From positions 620,001 to 684,000 of the forward strand of contig NZ_KZ319288.1 of the NCBI RefSeq assembly GCF_002744755.1: 64,000 nucleotides of DNA, in the 5' to 3' direction. A program made the translations under genes and the position numbers. The notes beneath the pieces are model-generated. The model saw nothing but the letters and a program-made list of their open reading frames with translations. It was not told the DNA's origin and did not search any database. Below are positions 1-8,758 of the stretch, in pieces. This DNA is from Leeuwenhoekiella nanhaiensis. Its GTDB lineage: Bacteria; Bacteroidota; Bacteroidia; Flavobacteriales; Flavobacteriaceae. Positions within the stretch are counted from its first letter, which is position 1. Each line of letters opens with the position of its first letter.

Positions 1-1377
1 ACCCACAATATCAATCTGCCCGTATAATGGATACACATCTTCAAAAGCAATATCCTTAAAGGCAGCAAACTTGCCGGCATCCTGATTTTTGATAAAGCGT
101 TTGGCTTCCTCTTCAAAAATCCATAATACGCTCGGATGAATACTGGTACACTCACTTTGTATAACCGCTTTGATTCGGTTTTCCAAATCATTGCGTTTGC
201 GCTCAACGGTAGATACGATAAAGGGCATTACATCATCAAGCTTGGTTGCGTTTAGGCTGTGCAGCTTGTTGCGGGTTTCAGAGACCAGTTCTAAAACAGC
301 CAGCAACTCATTGCCTTTAGCAATGGGCGCAAGAATACAACTCTTAGCTCCCTGAGTGAGTAAATTTTCAGCCAGTATGTTATGCTTATTTTTACGTGCA
401 TATTCCTCAACGTCGGGGATGATAAAATAGCTTTTATCCTTTATCAAAGCGTTATAGGCACTATCGCACATACTCTTACGGCAATCATTTCGGGCGTCCT
501 TATTCAGGATAAAGCTCGTAAGCATAGTCTCATCAGAGATCTGGGTAAAAAGATCGTTACTCTTGTCAAATTCGGTAAAACCAACTCTAAGGTCGGCTAT
601 ATTGAATATTGCACTAAAGATTTCCTGAAACTGCTGTGAAGTATTTTCGTTGAGTGTTTTTTTAGAAAGAAGCGTGCTTTTCAAATCTGAAATCGAATCG
701 TCAACGGTAACGTCTGTAAGATTTAAAATGGTGATTCCTTTTAAAATCCAGCTTTGAGGAGGGAAGTATTCCTTCCACAGATCGTAATCGTAACCATTAG
801 CGATAAGCTTATCTGCAATTTCAGTAGTAATTTCAATCGCTTTGTCAGTGGGTTCACAAAACGTAAAATCAGCATTCATTGCCGCACGATAACTGCGTAT
901 AATTCCGTTTTTATCTGGTATTTCGTAGTACAGGGGTCTGCTGATGTCCACCTCGTAACCGTAATACGAATTCAGAATTATAACACACCCCAGAATGTAG
1001 TAAAACTCGGTATCCAGATCTCTGATTTTCAATTCAAAATCAGGCCCTGCTTCTTCGAGAATCGTTGCAAATCTGCGTGTGGGATTGAAAATTTTATTTT
1101 GGAAAGGAATGGTCGCTGCTTTAATCTCATTTTTAGTCAAAGCCGCAGGAAAAAGATTGTCAAGTAACGTACTTAAAGGCTCGTCGTATTCCTGAAGGTT
1201 GTCAAAGTCTTTTATCCCTTCAGCCAGCTCAGGATATCCTTCCGCATAGTCTAAAATAGACTTCATATACTCACGCGTAATGGGGTTTTGAGACTGCTTC
1301 ATACGTTTTTTCAGCATCTCAAAAACCTTGGTAAGACTTAGCTGTACCTGCAAGGGAAAATCCTGTAACTCCTCCAT
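1..1377 (-). CDS. GAF-domain protein, partial (C-terminus beyond window start)
   Basis: An open minus-strand frame runs from an ATG at 1377 to the window edge: 459 codons with no stop, so the C-terminus is missing. The product starts MEELQDFPLQ and shows no signal peptide or membrane segment, so it looks cytoplasmic. Residues about 230-400 read as a GAF-like sensory fold, with stretches such as AKSCILAPI and GNELLAVLEL that are typical of GAF strands. The residues after that continue the pattern of large soluble flavobacterial GAF proteins. I recognise no kinase or cyclase domain in the visible part, and the ligand is unknown. It is divergent from the thioredoxin gene at 1592 and is probably a neighbour of the PUL, not a member. 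The plus-strand frames over this stretch are shadows. Confidence 0.75.
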   Translation of the reverse strand, partial: MEELQDFPLQVQLSLTKVFEMLKKRMKQSQNPITREYMKSILDYAEGYPELAEGIKDFDNLQEYDEPLSTLLDNLFPAALTKNEIKAATIPFQNKIFNPTRRFATILEEAGPDFELKIRDLDTEFYYILGCVIILNSYYGYEVDISRPLYYEIPDKNGIIRSYRAAMNADFTFCEPTDKAIEITTEIADKLIANGYDYDLWKEYFPPQSWILKGITILNLTDVTVDDSISDLKSTLLSKKTLNENTSQQFQEIFSAIFNIADLRVGFTEFDKSNDLFTQISDETMLTSFILNKDARNDCRKSMCDSAYNALIKDKSYFIIPDVEEYARKNKHNILAENLLTQGAKSCILAPIAKGNELLAVLELVSETRNKLHSLNATKLDDVMPFIVSTVERKRNDLENRIKAVIQSECTSIHPSVLWIFEEEAKRFIKNQDAGKFAAFKDIAFEDVYPLYGQIDIVG

Positions 1378-1591
1378 TAGACTAATTTTAAAAGAATTTA
1401 ATCAAAAATGATTACAAAAATAACAGGTAGTTAGTCTTTAACATAGGTTTAAACTTACAGGTGCTGTGTATTCTTAAGAACATTCTAAATTTCTTTAGCG
1501 CTCCTTTTTGAAGATCTACCCGTGAATACACGAATTGTCTGTTTCAAAAAGCTACAAATCCCGTATATTGCGGCATTATATCTTAAAACTT

Positions 1592-2734
1592 ATGAAACAA
1601 TTAATTCTTGCCGGTTTGGCTTCGGTATTAGCAATTTCCTGTGCTGAAGAAGCAGACTTTAAAATTAAGGGGACTACTCCTGATATCGACAATAATACCA
1701 AGGTTTACCTTCAAAAAATAGACGAAAACAACCGCCTTGTGGGTGTTGACACCACGGTGATTGAACAGGGAGAGTTTAGCTTCGACCCTTCTGAAGTAAA
1801 AAATCCTGAAATGATGGTTTTAGGTTTTGAGGCTGCTCAGGGTACAGTTATTCTTATTGCTGAAAATGAAAGCATCAGCGTTCGTGCCTATAAAGACAGT
1901 CTGTACACCTCAAAAGTAAATGGCGGCGAAGAAAATGACTTTTTCAAGTTGTATTACAATGATGTTGTTGAATCTAATAAGAAGAAAAACAAATTGCAGG
2001 AACAGGCGATGAACCTGCAACGCACCGGCGATACGGCTGGAATTACCGCATTACGCGCTGAGTTTGAGCAAATCAACACCGAGGATACCGAACGACGCAT
2101 AGAGTTGATAGAAGAAAACACAGACAAGTTTGTGAGCATCATCGTCTTATCTGACCTGGTGGGTACGCGTGCTATAGATGCGAATCAAGCGGAAGCTTTA
2201 TTTGATAAGCTTGATAAAAGCCTGCAGGAAATGCAAAAAGGAGTAAAACTGAAAGAAATGATTGCTCAGGCTAAAGAGCGTGAAGCGGCTGCCTCACTTG
2301 CCGAAGTGGGTAACAAAGCTCCTATGTTTACTGCTCCTACTCCTGATGGTGACGAGTTATCGCTGCAGGAAGCTATGGGGTCAAAATACACCATCATCGA
2401 CTTCTGGGCCAGCTGGTGTAAGCCCTGCCGCGCAGAAAATCCAAATGTGGTTAATGTTTACAACCAGTACCACGAAAAAGGTTTAAATATCATTAGTGTT
2501 TCTTTAGACCGTGCCTCTGCCCGTGACAAATGGCTGGCCGCAATCGAAAACGATAAGATGACCTGGTATCACGTTTCAAATCTGATGGAATGGCAGGATC
2601 CTGTTGCCCGTAAATATGGCGTAACTGCAATCCCTGCAACGTATCTTTTAGATTCTGAAGGTACTATTATCGAAAAAAATCTGCGTGGAGAAGCTTTGGT
2701 TTCTAAAATGCAGGAACTTTTAGGAGAAGGCTAA
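1592..2734 (+). CDS. TlpA-family thioredoxin lipoprotein with DUF4369-like N-terminus
   Basis: A probable periplasmic thiol-disulfide oxidoreductase of 380 aa. I use the ATG at 1592 instead of an in-frame ATG at 1535, because it begins a clean lipoprotein signal: MKQLILAGLA... with the lipobox AISC and Cys17. Residues about 23-120 resemble DUF4369, a beta-rich domain often fused to flavobacterial TlpA proteins. A charged helical stretch follows (about 130-235), then a thioredoxin/AhpC-like domain (about 240-380) with the active site WASWCKPC (Cys276, Cys279) and the cis-proline segment AIPATYLL. The usual role of the family is reducing periplasmic disulfides, for example in cytochrome c maturation; the partner here is unknown. 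It converges on the GH31 gene and shares a terminator with it. Confidence 0.87.
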   Translation: MKQLILAGLASVLAISCAEEADFKIKGTTPDIDNNTKVYLQKIDENNRLVGVDTTVIEQGEFSFDPSEVKNPEMMVLGFEAAQGTVILIAENESISVRAYKDSLYTSKVNGGEENDFFKLYYNDVVESNKKKNKLQEQAMNLQRTGDTAGITALRAEFEQINTEDTERRIELIEENTDKFVSIIVLSDLVGTRAIDANQAEALFDKLDKSLQEMQKGVKLKEMIAQAKEREAAASLAEVGNKAPMFTAPTPDGDELSLQEAMGSKYTIIDFWASWCKPCRAENPNVVNVYNQYHEKGLNIISVSLDRASARDKWLAAIENDKMTWYHVSNLMEWQDPVARKYGVTAIPATYLLDSEGTIIEKNLRGEALVSKMQELLGEG

Positions 2735-2754
2735 ACTTCCTTTTTTAACCCATT

Positions 2755-2793
2755 AAAAAATCCCTTTGAAAGTTTATTTCAAAGGGATTTTTT
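2755..2793. terminator. Bidirectional rho-independent terminator
   Basis: A long inverted repeat reading AAAAAATCCCTTTGAA on one arm and TTCAAAGGGATTTTTT on the other, with a short loop. It has A-tracts and T-tracts on both sides. It lies between the convergent thioredoxin (ends 2734) and GH31 (ends 2814) genes and can serve both. Confidence 0.88.
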
Positions 2794-2813
2794 ATTTCCG
2801 GTATAGCGTACTC

Positions 2814-5267
2814 CTAAAGCTGTATCTCAATTGTAGTTCCGGAATAGTCTACAGTCTGTACTTCAGAAATAGATCCATCTTTTCCAATTTTTACAATCTT
2901 AAATTGGCGATCCTGAAGCATCCCCTCAAACTCCCCTTTTCGGTCTGCGATTTTAAGAGTTTTTGCTGCGTCATCCCACGTAAAGCTTATGGTAGAATAT
3001 GCTCCATTTTCATAATTATAATTGTCAAATTCATCCTCATACAAGCTAAAACTGCCGTTTGCTCCCTCATAAACCCGTATCTCCAGATTATCCCACGGCT
3101 TTTCTTCGGCATACTGTACTTCAGGGCCCATTGGCAAAATGCTTCCGGCTTTTACGTATAGGGGTATTGTATTTATGGTGGTTTCTTTACTTAGTTCCCG
3201 GCCGCCTTCAAAGCGTTCGTTGGTCCAGAAATCATACCAGCTGCTTCCTTGCGGCAAGTAAACGCCTGCAGATTTAGTTTCGGTAAAATCTACAACAGGC
3301 CATCCTTCTTCACCACGTTCCTTTCCCTTATTCCAACCGGTTTCTTCATCTACTTTCACAATTTTTTCCGGGGTGTATTGCGCTTCAAGCACCGGTGCGA
3401 CCAAAATCGCATCGCCAAACATATACTCGTCCTTCAAATCCCAGGTTTTTTTATCCTGAGGAAAATCCATCACTAGCGCACGCATAAAACTGTCCTGATT
3501 ATGCGTGACTTCCCAGGAGGTGGTATAGATATACGGCAATAAGCTATAGCGTAATTCAATCGCACTTTGAATCGCATCGTAAATAGCTTCACCCTTTTCA
3601 CCAAACTGATAGATCTCACGCTTCATTTCGGTACCGTGTGAGCGCATCATCGGCGTGAATGCACCATACTGCAACCAGCGTACATACAATTCCTGAAACA
3701 AGGGATTTTTAGAAGCCGTGCCGTCATTCCACGACTTGTTATAAGCCCCTGCGAAAAATCCACCGATGTCTGTATTAAAATTGGGATTTCCGGTAAGTGT
3801 AAAATTAAGACCGGCAGGAATCTGGTTGCGTAGAGACTCCCAGGACGAACCTAAATCGCCTGACCATACATTGGCACCATAACGCTGCTGCCCGGCAAAA
3901 CCCGAACGTGTAAGAATAAATACGCGCTTAGCGGACGATTCTTCCCGCTGGTGTTTGTAAACGCCTCCCACCGTTTCCAGCGGAAAAGCGTTGCGCACTT
4001 TCCTAAACGAACCTAAATAGGTCTCGTTGTTATAATCTTCATCTTTAATCTCTAAATGATCGGGCTCTGTAGAATCCATCCACCAGCCGTCAATACCTAA
4101 TGAGAAAAGATTTTTACTCAGGTAATTCCAATACAGATCGCGTGCTTCCGGATTATACGGATCGTACACCTGAACTCCGGAAGGATAGTTCATATCCGGC
4201 GGCCAACCCTCCTTGCCTGATTGCGGCCAGGTCTGAAAGTCCATCAACATATTCTTTTCCTTTAGTTCTTTAAACTGAGGCGTTTCGGGACCAAAAGAAG
4301 ACCATATAGAAATAATCAAATGCGCGTTGAGATCGTGAACGTCATTTACAAATTTCTGAGGCTCGGGAAATGCCGGATTTCCAAAATCCATTGCATTCCA
4401 GTGGTAATTATCTCCCCAATATTGCCAGTCCTGAATGATTCCATCAAGCGGAACGCCCAGTTCGCGGTGCTTTTGAACTACACCTACAGTTTCTTCCTGA
4501 CTTTTATAACGCTCGCGGCTTTGCCAAAACCCATACGTCCATAGCGGAAACATAGGCACCTGCCCGGTAAGATCGCGCATTTCGGCAATGACCGCATCTG
4601 CATTTTCGCCCGCCATAACATAATAATCAATCCCATCGCCTACTTGAGAGGTAAACGAGGTTTCATTGTTAGCATCTGCAAATGTTGTAGGCGAATAATT
4701 GTCCCAGAAAACGCCATATCCCTTTGGAGACTGAAAAAAGGTCGAAAAATCCCAGGTGTTGTTCTGTACCATTTCAACCTTCTGATTGCGTTGCGACATT
4801 TTACCATTCTGTAAAATTCCAAGACCGTAAATGGGCTCATCTGCCTCTAAAGACCAGCTTTGTCCCACGGTAAACGTGTTTTCGCCATTATCAACAAAGG
4901 GTTTGAAAGAAGTGGTGTTCTCGCGAAGCAAGAGGCTGCCGTCCGGTTTAAAAAAGCTGATCGCTTTTGCGATGGTATCAAACTCCACCCGCAACCCGGC
5001 CGTTTTCAAAGCAACTCCATTAGCAAGGTCTTCAACCTCTACTAAAAGCTTTTCGGGTTCTTTGATTACTGAAAGGCTTCTTTTTTCAAAAGCATGATCT
5101 TTGAGATGCTTCCTGATGCGTACAATGGAAGGCGAGACAAATTCGATCTGTATAGCTAATGAAGCGGTTTGAGTTTTAATGCCAGAATCGTAAACTTCAT
5201 AGGATTTACTGGCGCAACCTCCACAAATGAATAAAAAGCAGATTGCCCAAAAGAAAATGGATTTCAT
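2814..5267 (-). CDS. GH31 glycoside hydrolase lipoprotein, probable alpha-xylosidase
   Basis: A retaining alpha-glycosidase of family GH31, 817 aa. I use the ATG at 5267 instead of one at 5309 because it gives a proper lipoprotein signal (MKSIFFWAICF..., GGC lipobox). Domains are an N-terminal beta-sandwich, the TIM barrel (about 215-600) and C-terminal sandwiches of the DUF5110 type. The nucleophile is Asp398 in GWWMDSTEPD and the acid/base is Asp471 in WSGDLGSSW. In GH31 the WMDSTEP type of nucleophile motif is common in alpha-xylosidases but does not exclude alpha-glucosidase. No PA14 insert is visible, unlike xyloglucan alpha-xylosidases. The gene has its own promoter and a LacI-type palindrome upstream, matching the sites at both susC genes, so it belongs to the PUL although transcribed alone. 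The likely job is removing alpha-xylose side groups from xylan fragments (inference). Confidence 0.88.
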   Translation of the reverse strand: MKSIFFWAICFLFICGGCASKSYEVYDSGIKTQTASLAIQIEFVSPSIVRIRKHLKDHAFEKRSLSVIKEPEKLLVEVEDLANGVALKTAGLRVEFDTIAKAISFFKPDGSLLLRENTTSFKPFVDNGENTFTVGQSWSLEADEPIYGLGILQNGKMSQRNQKVEMVQNNTWDFSTFFQSPKGYGVFWDNYSPTTFADANNETSFTSQVGDGIDYYVMAGENADAVIAEMRDLTGQVPMFPLWTYGFWQSRERYKSQEETVGVVQKHRELGVPLDGIIQDWQYWGDNYHWNAMDFGNPAFPEPQKFVNDVHDLNAHLIISIWSSFGPETPQFKELKEKNMLMDFQTWPQSGKEGWPPDMNYPSGVQVYDPYNPEARDLYWNYLSKNLFSLGIDGWWMDSTEPDHLEIKDEDYNNETYLGSFRKVRNAFPLETVGGVYKHQREESSAKRVFILTRSGFAGQQRYGANVWSGDLGSSWESLRNQIPAGLNFTLTGNPNFNTDIGGFFAGAYNKSWNDGTASKNPLFQELYVRWLQYGAFTPMMRSHGTEMKREIYQFGEKGEAIYDAIQSAIELRYSLLPYIYTTSWEVTHNQDSFMRALVMDFPQDKKTWDLKDEYMFGDAILVAPVLEAQYTPEKIVKVDEETGWNKGKERGEEGWPVVDFTETKSAGVYLPQGSSWYDFWTNERFEGGRELSKETTINTIPLYVKAGSILPMGPEVQYAEEKPWDNLEIRVYEGANGSFSLYEDEFDNYNYENGAYSTISFTWDDAAKTLKIADRKGEFEGMLQDRQFKIVKIGKDGSISEVQTVDYSGTTIEIQL

Positions 5268-5353
5268 GATTTTAACTAGTTTTATGTGAAAACTTAATGC
5301 GGAAAACACACTATTTAGAAGTCACAATTTGACAAGGCGAAAGGTTTCGAATT

Positions 5354-5369
5354 ACGAAATCGATTACGC
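5354..5369. promoter_or_regulatory. LacI-type palindromic operator (site A)
   Basis: ACGAAATCGATTACGC matches the window consensus ACGCAATCGATTGCGT at 13 of 16 positions and has the central CG of LacI-family operators. It lies 87 bases upstream of the GH31 start and about 20-35 bases downstream of the transcription start predicted from the promoter at 5398-5430. That is a position suited to repression by blocking polymerase. Confidence 0.55.
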
Positions 5370-5397
5370 TTTTAAATGTTTATTTTACATTTAAAAC

Positions 5398-5430
5398 CAA
5401 AAATACATATAAACCCGAGAAGTATCCAAA
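5398..5430 (-). promoter_or_regulatory. Bacteroidota-type promoter for GH31
   Basis: On the minus strand the -7 element is TATTTTTG (5398-5405), fitting TAnnTTTG. A TTTG -33 element lies at 5427-5430, with a 21-base spacer. The predicted start is near 5391, giving a leader of about 120 bases that contains operator site A. Confidence 0.5.
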
Positions 5431-5443
5431 TAAATTGGGAAGA

Positions 5444-8400
5444 TTATGACTTGATTTTGAACAGGGTAAGCGGCCTGTCGTTATTGGCAATGATAAGATA
5501 GGGACTACTGCCAACGACCACCTGCTTCATCTGTTTCGCGTTAAGATCGTTGTAAAAACTGATGTCTTTAAAGGGTTTCATTCCACCCTTTGAATCGCCG
5601 AGCAAAACATAACCCACGTTAGAATCATACTTTACAGTTTCCACTTCCGCTTCATGAATTGCACCTATACCTATTACGTCCAGATGGCCATCCTTATTTA
5701 CATCAGCAAAGGTGAATGACATCGTTGGGCCCAGCTGAGCCAGAACAGGCAGGTGTTTGATTTTAAAGTTTCCGTTACCCAGATTTTCAAGGTAAACCGA
5801 TTCAAATTCTTTGGCTTGTTTGTGGTAGGAATTGGCAATCTGCTCGCTACCGTAAATGTCAGTCAGTGTTGAGTTCGCAAACTCCTTATAGGTTTTGATT
5901 TTTTCGCTCACAAACGAATTTTGCATCGTAGAGCACTCCTTACCGCGTACAGGCACTAAACTGCCTTTATACACCTTACTTAAAATCATATCGTAATTGC
6001 CGTCGCTGTCGAAGTTGTTCCCATAGATATGCAAGGGTTTTTCTACGGAAGGATGAAATTTATTGTTTGCGCCCAGGTTTCCTACGAAATAATCCAGGTC
6101 GCCATCCTGGTCAAAATCAATTTCAGAAATAGTATTCCACCAGCCGGAGGTTTCTTTTAGCGCTTCAATTTCTGAAGGCTGAAAGCTTCCGTTTTCATTT
6201 TTGAAAACTGTAACAGGCATCCACTCCCCTGCTACCAACAAATCGCGATCGCCGTCACCGTCGTAGTCCGAAAGGATCAGATCATTAATCAAGCCTGCTT
6301 CTGCAAAGGCAGGGGCAACTTTTTCAGTTACATCGCTAAATTTTCCAACCTGATTTTCTAAAACATAGGAACGTGGCGACAAGGGGTATTTACCGGGAAC
6401 AATTCTTCCTCCCACAATTAGGTCGAAGTCACCGTCCTGATCGTAATCTAGGGAAACCACGGCTTTAGAACCGGTTAGCATTTTTGGCAAAGCCGAAGAA
6501 GCGCGAAAATTCCCCTTTCCGTCATTCAGATAGAGGCGGTCTTGCAGTTTGCTGTCATTTTCCTGCAACTCATAACCGCTGCTGGCAACATATAAATCCA
6601 TATCACCATCTCCGTCAGCGTCAAAAAAGTGCGCTCCGTTATCTTCAAAGGCCTTATCAGCCGCAAATGCAGGCTGAGTTGTTTGTGTAAACGTCCCACC
6701 GGCCTGTTGCAGGTACAATTGTGCCGCCTGACCGAGACCTCCACCCAAAAATACGTCTTCGAGACCGTCGTTATTTACATCTGCAGTTTCAAATGCGGGG
6801 CCTTGTTGCGATTGCTTTTGTGGCAGTAATACCTGTCTTGAAAAATCATTAAAATCATTTTCTTCGTGCGCATAGGTCAGCCCAAGTTCCCGCGGATCTA
6901 CGCGTTCAAAATGTTCAGGACGTTCATAAGGCGTTTCAACAGCATTACCAGCTTCAGCCTCATTTAAAGTCAGGAATTGATTAGCCTGAACATCTTCTAA
7001 AATTGAAACCTTTCCGGTGTTCCAAACCACTTCTATTTTGGAGATTTGCTGCTCTTCACCTACCCCAAAATTTAAAATCGGGGAAACCGAAGATTGATAT
7101 CCCCGGGATAAATAAAGCTCCTGATATTGTTGCGTACTGTCTGTGTACACTTTTACCTTGGAGCCTATTGCAAGCGGGTTTTTAGCATTGCCTTTCAACT
7201 TAAGGCTGATGAAATTTGCGGTGGAATTATTGCGGTAAATACCGGCCTCATCCTCCAGATTGTTTACAACCAGATCCAGGTCACCATCGTTATCCAAATC
7301 CCCGTAAGCCACTCCGTTTGAATTCACCGCCTGAGTAAAGCCCCAGTCTTCAATCACTTTTTTGAAAGACAAATCCTTATTATTCTTAAAGGCATAATTC
7401 TGAAGCTTATCTGAAGGCATTTCTTTAAGAATGCTATCGATAGGCATTTGTTCCAAAGAACCTTCGTTGGCATCAAGAAACCTGCTAAAATCCTGATTGG
7501 CAATTTCGCGTTTGATCCCGTTTGTAATGAAAATATCCTTGTAGCCATCACCGTCAAAATCTGCGATAAGTGGCGCCCAACTCCAGTCAGTCTTCGACAC
7601 TCCTGAAACCTGTGCGATATCTGTAAAATAACCGTTTCCGTTGTTTAGATTAAGCACATTAGACATATACGGAAAATGAAAACCGGCCTCAACAATCCAC
7701 CAAAATCCTTCGGTGTTCATACTGGCCATATTTTGTTTTCCGCGCTGGTGATCTTCCGCAGACATATCTAAAACCAGTAAATCAGGTAAAAAGTCATTGT
7801 TGATATCCGCAAAATCAGATCCCATACTGCTGTAGGAGATGTGTTTCATTTTGGTATTGATATCGTTAGCAAACGTGCCATTCTTGTTGTTGATGTAAAG
7901 CTTATCGGGCGTGATGAAGTCGTTAGCCACAAAAATATCGGGCCAGCCGTCGTTGTTAAAGTCTCCAATAGAAGCACTAAGACTGAATTCCTTATTAATC
8001 AAACCGCTACCCGGAGTAACATCGGTAAAAGTAGACCCGTCATTGCGGTAGAGGTGATCTGAAGTTTGCGGGTAAAACTGGTCGTCATTAACGATTGCAT
8101 TAAGGTCAACCGAATTTAAAAAGTCATCCCGGTGATTGATCAAATACATATCGAGATCGCCATCCCGGTCGTAGTCTAAAAAGTATGCCTGAATGGAAAA
8201 ACCGTCGTCTGCAATTCCCCATTTGGCAGCTTCTTCGTTAAATGTACCGTCCTTTTGATTGACAAACAGCTTATTTTTACGTTCAAGGCTATTTCCCATA
8301 GAAGCCGATTTGCAAACGTAAATATCCAGATAGCCGTCGTTATTAATATCTATCATCGTGACGCCGGTAGTCCAGCCTTCGGCATCTGCAACACCTGCTG

Positions 8401-8728
8401 CATCGGTAATATCTTCAAATTTAAAATCTCCTTTATTCAGGTACAGCTTATTGGCATTTTGGTTTGAAGTGAAATAGACATCCTCGAGCCCGTCGTTATT
8501 AACGTCGCCTATAGCCACGCCACCCCCGTTATACATATCGTAATAATTGAGGATGTTGAAGGCTGCGGTTTCGGTCACAGTGTTTTTAAAGTGAATCCCG
8601 GTATCCGCATTTGATATTTGGGTAAAAAGCGTTGTGGCCGTACTCGTCTTCTTCTCAAAACCCGAATCTTTACAGGAAAATGTCAATGCAGACAAACCAA
8701 TTACGCTAAAAAAGTATAGAAAACGCAT
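5444..8728 (-). CDS. CRTAC1-like FG-GAP/VCBS repeat lipoprotein with ASPIC/UnbV domain (copy 1)
   Basis: A large lipoprotein of 1094 aa (signal MRFLYFFSVI..., lipobox TFSC, Cys19), probably on the outer membrane surface. The body is built of FG-GAP/VCBS beta-propeller repeats, each with a calcium-loop motif of the type DxNxDGxxD (DVNNDGLEDVYF, DYDRDGDLDMYL), in two blocks. Between them, around residues 500-580, is an ASPIC/UnbV domain (SRGYQSSVSPILNFG). No catalytic motif is recognisable. It follows the SASA esterase by 30 bases as the last gene of the GH3-SASA operon that diverges from susC1. A paralog of nearly the same length lies after SusD2 (48077-51415). Such proteins often accompany SusCD pairs in marine Bacteroidota, with unknown function. 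A glycan-binding or scaffold role is my inference. Confidence 0.85.
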   Translation of the reverse strand: MRFLYFFSVIGLSALTFSCKDSGFEKKTSTATTLFTQISNADTGIHFKNTVTETAAFNILNYYDMYNGGGVAIGDVNNDGLEDVYFTSNQNANKLYLNKGDFKFEDITDAAGVADAEGWTTGVTMIDINNDGYLDIYVCKSASMGNSLERKNKLFVNQKDGTFNEEAAKWGIADDGFSIQAYFLDYDRDGDLDMYLINHRDDFLNSVDLNAIVNDDQFYPQTSDHLYRNDGSTFTDVTPGSGLINKEFSLSASIGDFNNDGWPDIFVANDFITPDKLYINNKNGTFANDINTKMKHISYSSMGSDFADINNDFLPDLLVLDMSAEDHQRGKQNMASMNTEGFWWIVEAGFHFPYMSNVLNLNNGNGYFTDIAQVSGVSKTDWSWAPLIADFDGDGYKDIFITNGIKREIANQDFSRFLDANEGSLEQMPIDSILKEMPSDKLQNYAFKNNKDLSFKKVIEDWGFTQAVNSNGVAYGDLDNDGDLDLVVNNLEDEAGIYRNNSTANFISLKLKGNAKNPLAIGSKVKVYTDSTQQYQELYLSRGYQSSVSPILNFGVGEEQQISKIEVVWNTGKVSILEDVQANQFLTLNEAEAGNAVETPYERPEHFERVDPRELGLTYAHEENDFNDFSRQVLLPQKQSQQGPAFETADVNNDGLEDVFLGGGLGQAAQLYLQQAGGTFTQTTQPAFAADKAFEDNGAHFFDADGDGDMDLYVASSGYELQENDSKLQDRLYLNDGKGNFRASSALPKMLTGSKAVVSLDYDQDGDFDLIVGGRIVPGKYPLSPRSYVLENQVGKFSDVTEKVAPAFAEAGLINDLILSDYDGDGDRDLLVAGEWMPVTVFKNENGSFQPSEIEALKETSGWWNTISEIDFDQDGDLDYFVGNLGANNKFHPSVEKPLHIYGNNFDSDGNYDMILSKVYKGSLVPVRGKECSTMQNSFVSEKIKTYKEFANSTLTDIYGSEQIANSYHKQAKEFESVYLENLGNGNFKIKHLPVLAQLGPTMSFTFADVNKDGHLDVIGIGAIHEAEVETVKYDSNVGYVLLGDSKGGMKPFKDISFYNDLNAKQMKQVVVGSSPYLIIANNDRPLTLFKIKS

Positions 8729-8758
8729 ACCAAAAACTGCTCAAAAAAATTCAACTTA

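Noticed and set aside
170-1167. Plus-strand frames of 61-137 codons
   Set aside because: They lie opposite a continuous 459-codon minus-strand frame with clear GAF-protein character; they are shadows.
1415-1422. TATTTTTG on the minus strand as promoter of the GAF gene
   Set aside because: No -33 element at the right distance; not listed as a feature.
1535-1591. Longer start for the TlpA-like gene
   Set aside because: The extra 19 residues are polar and would bury the lipoprotein signal that starts at 1592.
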